DNA from: Saprospiraceae bacterium
GTDB lineage: Bacteria; Bacteroidota; Bacteroidia; Chitinophagales; Saprospiraceae
Assembly (NCBI GenBank): GCA_030728245.1
Contig: JANQZX010000050.1
Coordinates: 1 to 32,398, forward strand
Length of the DNA stretch: 32,398 nt
Reading direction: 5' to 3'
The notes under the pieces: generated by a model
Seen by the model: the letters and a program-made list of their open reading frames with translations, nothing else
Databases searched by the model: none
What the model was told of the DNA's origin: nothing
Shown here: one piece after another, positions 7,784-16,069 of the stretch
Layout of the letters: every line of letters begins with the position of its first letter
Position numbering within the stretch: the stretch's first letter is position 1
Translations under genes and position numbers: made by a program

Positions 7784-8632
7784 CTATTCCTCAGGTGATG
7801 AAAACTTCCCACCAACCGGCTTCCTGTATGGTTCAAAAGGAATTTTAAGCATTTTTGAAATCTTAGAATGCTCACTTGCATCTAAATGGGTATCAATACC
7901 GTATATAATATCTTCTTGCTTCATGTAACTGAAAGTCCCAAACATTCTGTCCCATATAGAAAAAATATTTCCATAATTGGTATCTGTTTGAGGCAACACA
8001 TAATGGTGGTGCACATGGTGCATATTTGGCGTGACTAAGGCCAGGCTTAGAAACTTATCCACCCTTTCAGGAAGACTAATATTCGCATGATTAAATTGTG
8101 AAAGTACCACCGACAAAGCCTGGTACAACATTATTAACCAGATGGGGGCACCTAAAATAAAGACTGCTAATGAGGTAAAAACAAACCTGAATATACTCTC
8201 ACCAGGGTGGTGCCTGTTCGCCGTGGTAGTATCTACATGAACATCGGTGTGATGAATGAGATGAAAACGCCACATAAAGCGAACCTTATGTTCCAGCCAA
8301 TGTATAAAATAAGCGCTGATAAGATCAAGTCCCAACAAGCCGGCTAAGGCATATAAAATGAGCGGTATGCTATCAATAAAAGTTAATAAACCCCAATGAC
8401 TTTCCTGGGTCCATCGACTGATTTGAAGCAACAAAAAAGCAAGGGCGAAATTTACAATAATGGTAGTAAATGTAAAAAATACATTAATGGCAGCGTGCTT
8501 CCATTTTTTGTAAGAAAATTTAAATAAAGGAAACGCGGTCTCCATTAGCCAAAAAAAAGCAATTCCACCGGCAAGTATCAATGAACGATCTCGCGATGGG
8601 ATACTCTCGAAATAAACCATGATTGGCTCCAT
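7784..8632 (-). CDS. Sterol desaturase / fatty acid hydroxylase family protein
   Basis: 282 residues, membrane protein with about four hydrophobic segments. It carries the eight-histidine di-iron signature of the superfamily: HWLEH, HLIHH with HVD and RHHPGE, and NMHHVHHH. Members are membrane-bound O2-dependent hydroxylases or desaturases acting on sterols, carotenoids, fatty acids or hopanoid-like lipids; the substrate here is unknown. The EPYRKPVG near the C-terminus follows a WDRMFGTF motif common in bacterial members. It starts 51 bp downstream of the ftsK stop on the same strand and may share its transcript. The convergent neighbour is the trpB2 terminator region. Confidence 0.9.
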   Translation of the reverse strand: MEPIMVYFESIPSRDRSLILAGGIAFFWLMETAFPLFKFSYKKWKHAAINVFFTFTTIIVNFALAFLLLQISRWTQESHWGLLTFIDSIPLILYALAGLLGLDLISAYFIHWLEHKVRFMWRFHLIHHTDVHVDTTTANRHHPGESIFRFVFTSLAVFILGAPIWLIMLYQALSVVLSQFNHANISLPERVDKFLSLALVTPNMHHVHHHYVLPQTDTNYGNIFSIWDRMFGTFSYMKQEDIIYGIDTHLDASEHSKISKMLKIPFEPYRKPVGGKFSSPEE

Positions 8633-8683
8633 ACCTTTTTTATTTTAAATATACTACTTTTTGTACTGCAAGTCAATTCAACA

Positions 8684-11137
8684 TCATTTTTTTGACCTTA
8701 CATCTGTTAAATACTTTTCTAACTCTTGCTCATCATAAAATAATACTTCCCTCGGTTTACTTCCGTCTGCTGCCCCAACAATACCTAAAGATTCTAACTG
8801 ATCCATTATCCTGCCAGCTCTATTATACCCCAATCTAAGGCGACGTTGAATCATGGAGGTAGAACCTTGCTTATTAGACACAATTAACCTGGCTGCGTCT
8901 TCAAGCATATCATCTAAATCGGAAAATTTCAAATCGGCACGGGCATTTTCCGGGTCATCACCCATGAATTCTGGTAAAAAATATGGTTCCGGATAGCCCT
9001 GTTGTGCAGCGATAAATTCAATAACTTTTTCTACTTCAGGCGTATCAATAAAAGCGCCTTGTAAGCGAATCATTTCACCACCAACAGAAAGTAACATATC
9101 CCCTCTGCCTATAAGTTGTTCCGCACCGCCTGTATCGAGAATAGTTCTGGAGTCAATTTTAGAAGTAACCTTATAGGCTATTCTTGCTGGGAAATTGGCT
9201 TTAATTACACCGGTTATAATATTTACGGATGGTCTTTGTGTGGCAATAATGAGGTGTATTCCCACCGCACGAGCTAACTGCGCCAGACGACCAATGGGTA
9301 TTTCGACCTCCTTGCCAGCCGTCATTATTAAATCCGCAAATTCATCAATAACCAAAACTATGAAAGGCAAAAACCGGTTACCTTTTAGTGGATTAAGTTT
9401 ACGTTGAACAAATTTTTCGTTGTACTCCCTGATGTTTCTAACACTTGCCTTCTTAAGTAAATCATATCTGTTATCCATCTCAATACAAAGCGAATTAAGC
9501 GTATGAATTACTTTAGCCGTATCAGTGATGATGGGTTCGTCCTGGTTAGGAAGAAAAGCGAGAAAATGATGCTCCAATTGAGAATATGGAAATAATTCAA
9601 CTTTTTTAGGGTCAATTAAAACAAGCTTTACCTGCGATGGGTGCTTTTTATAAAGGAGAGACATGAGGATGGAATTTATTCCAACCGACTTACCCTGACC
9701 CGTTGCACCAGCCACCAACAGGTGAGGCATTTTAGCTAAATCAACCACAAAAACTTCATTACTAATGGTCTTTCCTAAAGCAATAGGAAGATCCATTTTA
9801 GATTTCCTAAATTTGTCTGATGTCAGGACTTCTTTCATCGAAACCATCTGCTTTTTCATATTTGGTACCTCTATACCAATCGTACCCTTCCCTGGAATGG
9901 GCGCAATAATACGAATACCCAGGGCAGACAAACTTAGTGCTATATCATCTTCTAAATTCTTAATTTTTGAAATACGTACACCAGGTGCCGGAATTATTTC
10001 ATATAAGGTAACGGTTGGACCTACCGTTGCACTAATTTTAGTAATTTCTATTTTATAATGCAATAACGTTTCTATAATCTGATCTTTATGGGCTTCCAGT
10101 TCTTCCATATCAATTTCCACGTGCTGATCTGAGTAATCGTGCAGTAAAGGAAGTACGGGTTGCTCAAATAACGATAAATCAAGGGTAGAGTCGTAAAGTT
10201 CCGTGTGATCTACATTTTCACCCAAAGCTTCTGACAAGCCTGATGTTGGAGAGAAGGTGATTTCGTTAAGTTCTAACTTTGCTGACGGAATGTTGTCGGT
10301 TTCTACTTCAAGTATTTCTGTAAATTCTTCCTTTTCCTTAACTTTTACTTCAGTAGCTAACTTTAATTCACTCCCCACTTCCAGCTTTAATTGTTTTCCT
10401 AAACCCACTGCGTCAGGCTCTAGTGAAGATATCTCAGGCGTTAAAGAAGTTAATTTTTCAATATCCTTATCTTTTATAGTACCGAGGCCCACAGAATCAG
10501 CCGAAAGATTTCCTCCTTTAAATAGATTTAAAAACGTAGCCTTGACCTGATTAAAAACCTCGGGGAGAGATTGTCCGGCCAAAGGTGGATTGAGAAACCA
10601 CAAAAAACGACTCAACCCCACAAATAAAATCAGGAAAAATACACCAACTCTACCTAGAAACCTGGTCAACCAATCACTAACAACGGTCCCAAATCCACCA
10701 CCCATTGGAAAGGAAAATCCCTTGAAAAAAAAAGAAAAGAATACCGAGAGTAAGAGTACGACCGTAAACAAAGAAAACATTTTATCGGTAAGTTCCGACA
10801 AGGGTCTTTTTATAATCAACTGTCTGCCAAATAAAAAGAAAACATAACAAAGGGCAAAGGAAGGAAGTCCAAACAGAAAATAAAAGAAAAAATTGGAAGT
10901 TATAGCCCCTAGCCTGCCTAAAATATTAGAAATTTCAGCATCACTATCTAACAGTAAGCCAAATGAAAATCGCAAAACAGCATCCTGATCATCTTGCCAG
11001 GTAAATAAATAAGATGAAAAAGCAAGGAAACAGTAGAAAGCCAGAAATAGAAAAAACAATCCCCATAAACCTGATATCCTTTCATCCTTGAAAGAGAAAG
11101 AAGGCTTACTCTTTTTTTTACTCTTCGAAACACTCAT
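8684..11137 (-). CDS. ftsK: DNA translocase FtsK/SpoIIIE
   Basis: 817 residues. Residues about 22-185 form four or more membrane segments (FtsK 4TM domain), 190-340 an acidic low-complexity linker, 345-450 the alpha domain with GPTVTLYE, and 455-720 the RecA-like motor with Walker A GATGQGKS (477-484) and Walker B VLVIDEFADL. The C-terminal 60 residues are the winged-helix gamma domain (SMIQRRLRLGYNRAGRIM), which in E. coli reads KOPS sites and activates XerD. The protein sits at the division septum and pumps chromosome ends during segregation. The linker is short compared with E. coli FtsK, as is common in this phylum. The gene is divergent from the S24 repressor. Confidence 0.97.
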   Translation of the reverse strand: MSVSKSKKKSKPSFSFKDERISGLWGLFFLFLAFYCFLAFSSYLFTWQDDQDAVLRFSFGLLLDSDAEISNILGRLGAITSNFFFYFLFGLPSFALCYVFFLFGRQLIIKRPLSELTDKMFSLFTVVLLLSVFFSFFFKGFSFPMGGGFGTVVSDWLTRFLGRVGVFFLILFVGLSRFLWFLNPPLAGQSLPEVFNQVKATFLNLFKGGNLSADSVGLGTIKDKDIEKLTSLTPEISSLEPDAVGLGKQLKLEVGSELKLATEVKVKEKEEFTEILEVETDNIPSAKLELNEITFSPTSGLSEALGENVDHTELYDSTLDLSLFEQPVLPLLHDYSDQHVEIDMEELEAHKDQIIETLLHYKIEITKISATVGPTVTLYEIIPAPGVRISKIKNLEDDIALSLSALGIRIIAPIPGKGTIGIEVPNMKKQMVSMKEVLTSDKFRKSKMDLPIALGKTISNEVFVVDLAKMPHLLVAGATGQGKSVGINSILMSLLYKKHPSQVKLVLIDPKKVELFPYSQLEHHFLAFLPNQDEPIITDTAKVIHTLNSLCIEMDNRYDLLKKASVRNIREYNEKFVQRKLNPLKGNRFLPFIVLVIDEFADLIMTAGKEVEIPIGRLAQLARAVGIHLIIATQRPSVNIITGVIKANFPARIAYKVTSKIDSRTILDTGGAEQLIGRGDMLLSVGGEMIRLQGAFIDTPEVEKVIEFIAAQQGYPEPYFLPEFMGDDPENARADLKFSDLDDMLEDAARLIVSNKQGSTSMIQRRLRLGYNRAGRIMDQLESLGIVGAADGSKPREVLFYDEQELEKYLTDVRSKK

Positions 11138-11181
11138 TGGGGGAAATTATTTTAAGACGCAATATAAGGCATTTTTAATAA

Positions 11182-11235
11182 ATTACAAAAAACTAACAAT
11201 TTATTACAAATACTGCTTAATTCTAAATTATTTGT
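11182..11235. promoter_or_regulatory. Repeats in the ftsK / S24-repressor divergent region
   Basis: ATTACAAA occurs twice as a direct repeat at 11182-11189 and 11203-11210, 21 bp apart, i.e. two helical turns on one face of DNA. ACAAATA (11206-11212) is also mirrored by TATTTGT (11229-11235). They sit between two divergent genes, one coding a DNA-binding repressor, so they could be operators. The region is very AT-rich, which makes chance repeats likely. Confidence 0.3.
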
Positions 11236-11274
11236 TTTACATTGCCCTTAATTTATAATATAACTCAGCGAAAA

Positions 11275-12030
11275 ATGGTACCAGAAGTAAGGTTTGGCAT
11301 GAATAAACGATTCATTGAAGTATTCAATCTATTGGTTGACAAAAAGATAATTGTTATGAATGACAGGGGTGGAAAAGGAATTGGCGATTTCGCTAACGAT
11401 ATTTTGGGGAAACCTTACAGTCATATCATACGGGCGTTTCTCAGTGATACTGATAAACGCTGCATCGACTACCATCATGTGGATAAACTGTGTACTAAGT
11501 ACGGTGTTAACAAAATGTATATTCTCGAGGGCAAAGGAAATCCCCTGGAAGATAAAAGAATCCGTCCCTCAGCTAATGTAAGTAACTTGTCTCCTTTGTC
11601 AAATGGACAGTTAAACCAAAATAATATCTGTTTTACCAATGTAGAAGCATTCGCAGGTAATGCTATCGAATGGGATAGTTTTAGACAAGAAAATCAAGAT
11701 TACTTTCATATCCCTGGCCTGGATGCAGGAGAACTATTTGCCTTTCCAATCAAAGGAAATAGTATGTTCCCTGTAATAAATGATGGGGATATTGTAGTTT
11801 GTAAACCTATTCGTAGTCTTAATGAATTTAAAGAAAATAAAATTTATGCCATTAACGACAGCGGATCTATTTGGGTGAAGTATGTTCAAAAAGAACAAAA
11901 TACAAAAAGTGAAAGTGCTAAGTTAAAACTTATTTCGGCTAATCACCTTGAACATGACCCTTTTCATATTGATGTCTCTGAGAGCACCAAACTTTTCCAA
12001 GTCATACGCAGAATTAGCTCATTAGACTAA
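11275..12030 (+). CDS. LexA/CI-like transcriptional repressor with S24 self-cleavage domain
   Basis: Residue numbers are from the ATG at 11275; an in-frame TTG at 11242 would add 11 residues and an ATG at 11299 would remove 8. The N-terminal 80 residues look like a Bacteroidota XRE-type helix-turn-helix (GIGDFANDILG, then a helix before YGVNKMYILEGKGNP). The C-terminal half is an S24 domain: possible cleavage bond Ala127-Gly128, nucleophile Ser163 in GNSMFPVINDGD, and general-base Lys202 in IWVKYV. The Gly-to-Ser spacing (35) and Ser-to-Lys spacing (39) are close to those of E. coli LexA (34 and 37). Such proteins repress promoters until RecA filaments trigger self-cleavage. No phage genes lie nearby. 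Confidence 0.85.
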   Translation: MVPEVRFGMNKRFIEVFNLLVDKKIIVMNDRGGKGIGDFANDILGKPYSHIIRAFLSDTDKRCIDYHHVDKLCTKYGVNKMYILEGKGNPLEDKRIRPSANVSNLSPLSNGQLNQNNICFTNVEAFAGNAIEWDSFRQENQDYFHIPGLDAGELFAFPIKGNSMFPVINDGDIVVCKPIRSLNEFKENKIYAINDSGSIWVKYVQKEQNTKSESAKLKLISANHLEHDPFHIDVSESTKLFQVIRRISSLD

Positions 12031-12180
12031 ATTTTACATTTTTATATTTCTTATCACTTAATTGTCAGTTAATTTTTAAAAAGTTTAAAAAAAAACGTTT
12101 GGAGATAATACGTTCAAAAAAGGGTAAAAGCTTTGAACAAAATAAAAATGTTACAAAAAAATTCCTGTCGTTTTAGTTAT

Positions 12181-12765
12181 CTATTTATCGCTAGGTAAGT
12201 CGTACTGGAATTCCTTTTCTTCTCCGGAACCGGTTTCTTTTTCCACTTTATTGAAAATTTCTTCTGAAAATTCTCTGAACTCACCCACTAATGGCTCTAA
12301 TTGAATAACTCCCTTCCATAGTTTACCAGGGTAATTCTTCAGAAATGGATAAGTTTTTGATGAAGTAACCGCTTCGCTATCTGGAGTTAAAACAGATTCA
12401 ACGACGAACCAGATGATAAGGCTGTAAAAAAAAGCCGCTAATGAAGCCAAAACAGAGCCCCCAATAACTTGATTAACAAAATTTAAATGAACCTTTTCCA
12501 TGACACTTTCAATGCCTCTTCCCAGTAATTTTAAAAGCAACAGCGAAATGATAAAGGTAGTAGCAAAGGCGACTACAATCCATAATGGATTATTATGATT
12601 AAAAATATCGTGATAGAACCTTGTAACTGCCGGCGTAAACCGAAGAGAAGCTAAAATACCAAAACTAGCTCCTAAAATAGTAAAAACAGTCTTAATAATT
12701 CCCTGATTATAGCCTACATAAAAACCATAAGCCATGACAATAATTAAAAATAAATCAATAATCAT
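12181..12765 (-). CDS. cvpA: CvpA family membrane protein
   Basis: 194 residues with four hydrophobic segments in about the first 130 residues. It begins with the family pattern (IDLFLIIVMAYGFYVGYNQG) and has the FVNQVIGGSVLASLAAF segment typical of CvpA/colicin V production proteins. The C-terminal 60 residues are polar. CvpA is an inner-membrane protein linked in E. coli to colicin V export and envelope stress; its direct activity is unknown. It is divergent from the small secreted protein at 12844 and convergent with the S24 repressor, with a 150-bp AT-rich gap at its end. Confidence 0.88.
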   Translation of the reverse strand: MIIDLFLIIVMAYGFYVGYNQGIIKTVFTILGASFGILASLRFTPAVTRFYHDIFNHNNPLWIVVAFATTFIISLLLLKLLGRGIESVMEKVHLNFVNQVIGGSVLASLAAFFYSLIIWFVVESVLTPDSEAVTSSKTYPFLKNYPGKLWKGVIQLEPLVGEFREFSEEIFNKVEKETGSGEEKEFQYDLPSDK

Positions 12766-12843
12766 TCAGATGATTTTAAAAATGATAAAATTTAAACTCC
12801 AATTAAATATATTTATATATATTCACCTAATTAATACCCATCT

Positions 12844-13308
12844 ATGAAACAAATCGCCTTTTTTTTGCTAATCAATCTATGCTCATTTGCCATCTCCGCG
12901 CAAAACACGACATCTTTGTCCATTTTTGAAATTGGGAAAGACGAACAGAACTATCGAACCATTTGCGAAGCCTACCCTGAAACATTGCTTTCCTGGAAGA
13001 AGGATGATTATACCCAATCTGCCCTGCTTTGGTTCGACTTCCTAAAAAGTATGGAAACGTATGCAGATGCTATTCAGTTTAATTTAAATGGACTAAAATT
13101 ATGGATTCATATTTTTTGGAATGAAAAAGGAGAAATTAATCACGTGGGTTATTTTGTTCATCCCGAATCAAGGCAAATAGACAAAAAAGAATTAAATGCC
13201 TTTTTAAGTGCCTATTCAAGATTGGCCAAAAAGCCTGATTTTAAAAGCGGAATGAAAATTTCACATTATACCTCAGCATCTTTTCCTACCTTTGCAACAT
13301 CAAGATGA
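12844..13308 (+). CDS. Small secreted protein of unknown function
   Basis: 154 residues, not recognised. Signal peptide with hydrophobic residues 4-17 and likely cleavage after ISAQ. The mature part has one compact region of alternating strands and helices (LWIHIFWNEKGEINHVGYFVHP), with Asp/Lys-rich surroundings and no cysteine pairs or metal motif; the single mature Cys is near residue 39. The start ATG at 12844 is the only one that gives the signal peptide. It is followed after 54 bp by the serA-like gene on the same strand, which does not by itself suggest a function. The protein ends FPTFATSR without a sorting signal. Confidence 0.65.
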   Translation: MKQIAFFLLINLCSFAISAQNTTSLSIFEIGKDEQNYRTICEAYPETLLSWKKDDYTQSALLWFDFLKSMETYADAIQFNLNGLKLWIHIFWNEKGEINHVGYFVHPESRQIDKKELNAFLSAYSRLAKKPDFKSGMKISHYTSASFPTFATSR

Positions 13309-13362
13309 ACATTATTTCATCCTTTTCGTTGCTATTATTTTAAATGAAAAAAAACACAAAAA

Positions 13363-14328
13363 ATGATCCGAATTCTCGCCAATGATGGTATTAGTGATGA
13401 TGGAAAACTTCTTATGGAAGAAGCTGGATATGAAGTAATCACTAAAAAGGTTCCACAAAATGAACTTTGTGATGTAATTGGAAATTATGATGTCTTACTG
13501 GTAAGAAGTGCTACGAAAGTTACCGCGGAAGTTATTACTGCGGGTACCAATTTGAAGATGATAGGTAGAGGTGGTGTTGGCTTGGATAATATTGACGTAG
13601 AATTTGCTGAATCTAAAGGTATTATAGTTTTTAATACACCAGCGGCCTCTTCTCAGGCAGTAGCTGAACTGGCCTTCGGACACATGTTTAACCTTGCTCG
13701 CTTTATGCATCAGGCCAATAGGAATATGGCTCTTAACGGCACAACTACCTTCGATACCTTAAAAAAAGATTATGGTTCAGGAATTCAACTTCGCGGAAAA
13801 TCATTAGGTATCATTGGTTTTGGAAGAATTGGTCAGGAGGTAGCAAGAATAGGTCTCGCTCTTGGTATGAATGTACTACCAACCGATTTAATGATTAATG
13901 AAGCTAATATTGATATCAATATCTTTGCTAATGAAAAAGTGACGATGAATATTCACGTTCCTACCGTTCCTTACAAGGAGGTATTAGCAAAATCTGATTT
14001 CATCTCATTGCACATTCCCTTCGGTGGGGGTAAACCACTTATCGGAGCAGAAGAAATTGCTTCTATGAAAAAAGGTGTTTACCTCATTAACACTGCACGT
14101 GGTGGTGCTATCGACGAAGCAGCGTTACTCGCCGCACTTAGCAGCGGACAAGTTGCCGGCGCTGGTCTCGATGTTTTCGAGAACGAACCTACTCCCAAAG
14201 CAGAATTACTCGCTCATCCAAATATATCTTTAACTCCTCACATCGGTGCAGCCACCCTGGAGGCTCAGGCCAATATTGGATTAGAAATTGCAGACAGACT
14301 TATCGCATTTTTTGGCGATCAAAGATAA
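13363..14328 (+). CDS. serA: D-3-phosphoglycerate dehydrogenase-like protein, without ACT domain
   Basis: 321 residues. NAD-binding motif GFGRIG (152-157) and the catalytic triad of D-2-hydroxyacid dehydrogenases: Arg246 in NTARGG, Glu275 in FENEP and His293 in TPHIGA. GRGGVGLDNID (69-79) and the AELAFGHMF helix are typical of phosphoglycerate dehydrogenase, the first step of serine synthesis from 3-phosphoglycerate. The ACT regulatory domain of long SerA forms is missing, so serine feedback is probably absent; short forms of this kind are usual in Bacteroidota. No serB or serC is present here. It ends at a hairpin terminator shared with the convergent regulator. Confidence 0.87.
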   Translation: MIRILANDGISDDGKLLMEEAGYEVITKKVPQNELCDVIGNYDVLLVRSATKVTAEVITAGTNLKMIGRGGVGLDNIDVEFAESKGIIVFNTPAASSQAVAELAFGHMFNLARFMHQANRNMALNGTTTFDTLKKDYGSGIQLRGKSLGIIGFGRIGQEVARIGLALGMNVLPTDLMINEANIDINIFANEKVTMNIHVPTVPYKEVLAKSDFISLHIPFGGGKPLIGAEEIASMKKGVYLINTARGGAIDEAALLAALSSGQVAGAGLDVFENEPTPKAELLAHPNISLTPHIGAATLEAQANIGLEIADRLIAFFGDQR

Positions 14329-14337
14329 AATTAGCAC

Positions 14338-14370
14338 AGGGCAGAAAGATTTTGTTTATCTCTCTGCCCT
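14338..14370. terminator. Hairpin terminator between serA and the GbsR-type regulator
   Basis: AGGGCAGAAAGAT (14338-14350) pairs with ATCTCTCTGCCCT (14358-14370) over 13 positions with one mismatch and a 7-nt loop, followed by ATTTTATT. It starts 10 nt after the serA stop and its right arm reaches into the stop codon of the convergent gene, so it may terminate both transcripts. Confidence 0.75.
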
Positions 14371-14890
14371 ATTTTATTAACTTCAGGAAAGTTCCCAAAA
14401 TCCACTGCGATTCCGCATGAATTAAGCTCTCTAAAGTTGAGTCAACCTTACTCGTTAACATTTTTATTTCCTTAATCATTTTCTTGAAACTTTCAGCTTC
14501 TTCCCCAGAACCATTAATACCCGTTAGTTCGTCTAAACCCTTTAACATGGGTTCTAATTCTCTCTTTTTTCTTTGAATCATGATGTTTCTCGTCATAACC
14601 CAAATATCCTTTTCGGCTACAAAAAATTCTCTTCTCTCTCCTACTTTCAATATTTTTTGAATTAAATGCCAATCCATAAGCGCATGCAAATTAATATGAA
14701 CATTGCCGCGTGACATTTTTAATTGTTCCATGATTTCCTCTGCAGAAATAGGGTTGTTGGATAAAAGCAACAAACCATGTATTTCAGCCATAGCCCTACT
14801 GATTCCCCAATGGGTGGACATAGTCCCCCAAATTTGCAGAAATTTTTCTTTACCTTCAACTATATCCATAACCCAATTATTTCTTAACAA
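14369..14890 (-). CDS. GbsR/MarR-type winged-helix transcriptional regulator
   Basis: 173 residues. The N-terminal half is a winged helix: RAMAEIHGLLLLS, then PISAEEIMEQLKMSRGNVHINLHALMD as the recognition helix, then a wing containing GERREFF. This order matches the GbsR family, one of whose members in Bacillus senses choline and controls glycine betaine genes. The C-terminal 70 residues are helical and probably dimerise. The start could also be the Met eight codons in (MDIVEG). It is the last gene in a co-directional run, 48 bp after gcvT, and a link to one-carbon or glycine metabolism is conceivable from position only. Confidence 0.85.
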   Translation of the reverse strand: MLRNNWVMDIVEGKEKFLQIWGTMSTHWGISRAMAEIHGLLLLSNNPISAEEIMEQLKMSRGNVHINLHALMDWHLIQKILKVGERREFFVAEKDIWVMTRNIMIQRKKRELEPMLKGLDELTGINGSGEEAESFKKMIKEIKMLTSKVDSTLESLIHAESQWILGTFLKLIK

Positions 14891-14938
14891 CCTAATTAAA
14901 AGGTTAATAGAAATAATTGAAATTTGTTCGATAAAATC

Positions 14939-16060
14939 TTAGATACCGTCATTCTTTTTATTCAAAAAGGGTAATTTGACAATTTTAGCGGGTAACCATT
15001 TATTTCCCATACTTATTTGAATCTTATTTCCAACCTTTGCTTCTGCTGAAACAATATAACCCATTCCAATCGGATAATTAAGTGAGGGGGACATTGTTCC
15101 GGAAGTTACCTTCCCAATAGATTCTCCGTTAATGTTCAAAATAGGATAATCATGCCTTGGAACCCGCCTGTCCTCCAATACAAAGCCAACTAATTTTCGA
15201 CTTAATCCCTTTTCCTTTTGTTGGAGGAGATATTCCTTTTGAGTAAAACGCTCTTTGTTCAGTTTGGTAATCCAACCTAGTCCAGCCTCCAAAGGAGAGG
15301 TTGTATCATCTATGTCATTTCCGTAAAGACAATAACCCATTTCTAAACGAAGAGTGTCCCTACAACCAAGACCTGCAAGTTGAAGATCATATTTTTGTCC
15401 CCTTTCTACTATAATATCCCACAAAGCCAAGGCATGATGATCTTCTACATATAATTCAAAACCACCGGCCCCAGTGTAACCTGTGGCAGAAATAACTACA
15501 TTTTGGATACCAGCTACTGTTCCTTTTTTAAAGGTATAGTACTTAATCTGAGCTAAATCAATATCGGTAAGTTCTTGTAAAAGATGTATAGCTTTAGGTC
15601 CTTGTAAGGCCAAAAGCGCCGTTTTTTCAGAAATATCAATAAGTCTGGTATCAAAACGATTATGTTCTTTCACCCAATAAAAATCCTTCTCAATATTAGA
15701 CGCATTGACAACCAACATAAAAGCTTGTTCACCTTCAGAGCATTGGTCTTCAAAAAGCCTGTAAACTAATAAATCATCAATTATACCTCCTGTATCGTTG
15801 GGAAAGCAAGAATATTGAATATCCCCGGGGCCCAAAACAGAAGCATCGTTTGAAGTAAGTTCGTTAACCAATAAAAGAGCTTCTTTGCCTTTAACAATAA
15901 ATTCTCCCATGTGAGAAACATCAAACAATCCTGTACTATTTCGAACAGCATGATGTTCTTCATTTATGCCTTTATAAGAAATAGGCATATCATAGCCTGC
16001 GAATGGAGCCATTCTGGCATTTGCCGCAATATGTCGCTCAAAAAGTGGCGTTTTTTTCAT
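14939..16060 (-). CDS. gcvT: Aminomethyltransferase, glycine cleavage system T protein
   Basis: 373 residues, normal length. The N-terminus has MAPFAGYDMPISY and GLFDVSHMGEF, hallmark GcvT motifs, and GGIIDDLLVYRL carries the conserved Asp of the tetrahydrofolate site. GYTGAGGFELYVE and the C-terminal RVPRHDYPI and GKVTSGTMSPSL complete the family pattern. The enzyme passes the aminomethyl group from the H protein to tetrahydrofolate, releasing ammonia. gcvH and gcvP are not in the window. It starts 9 bp after the stop of the HEAT-cyclophilin gene, so the two are probably cotranscribed. No glycine riboswitch can fit in that gap. Confidence 0.96.
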   Translation of the reverse strand: MKKTPLFERHIAANARMAPFAGYDMPISYKGINEEHHAVRNSTGLFDVSHMGEFIVKGKEALLLVNELTSNDASVLGPGDIQYSCFPNDTGGIIDDLLVYRLFEDQCSEGEQAFMLVVNASNIEKDFYWVKEHNRFDTRLIDISEKTALLALQGPKAIHLLQELTDIDLAQIKYYTFKKGTVAGIQNVVISATGYTGAGGFELYVEDHHALALWDIIVERGQKYDLQLAGLGCRDTLRLEMGYCLYGNDIDDTTSPLEAGLGWITKLNKERFTQKEYLLQQKEKGLSRKLVGFVLEDRRVPRHDYPILNINGESIGKVTSGTMSPSLNYPIGMGYIVSAEAKVGNKIQISMGNKWLPAKIVKLPFLNKKNDGI

Positions 16061-16069
16061 TTTACTCGT

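Noticed and set aside
11138-12030. Prophage or mobile island around the S24 repressor
   Set aside because: Neighbouring genes are ftsK and cvpA; no integrase, excisionase, structural phage gene or attachment repeat is seen.
12112-12138. GTTCAAA/TTTGAAC inverted repeat between the S24 repressor and cvpA ends
   Set aside because: The stem is only 7 bp with a 13-nt loop and has no T run on either strand, so it is not convincing as a terminator.
16061-16069. Possible glycine riboswitch upstream of gcvT
   Set aside because: Only 9 bp separate gcvT from the previous gene, far too short for an aptamer.
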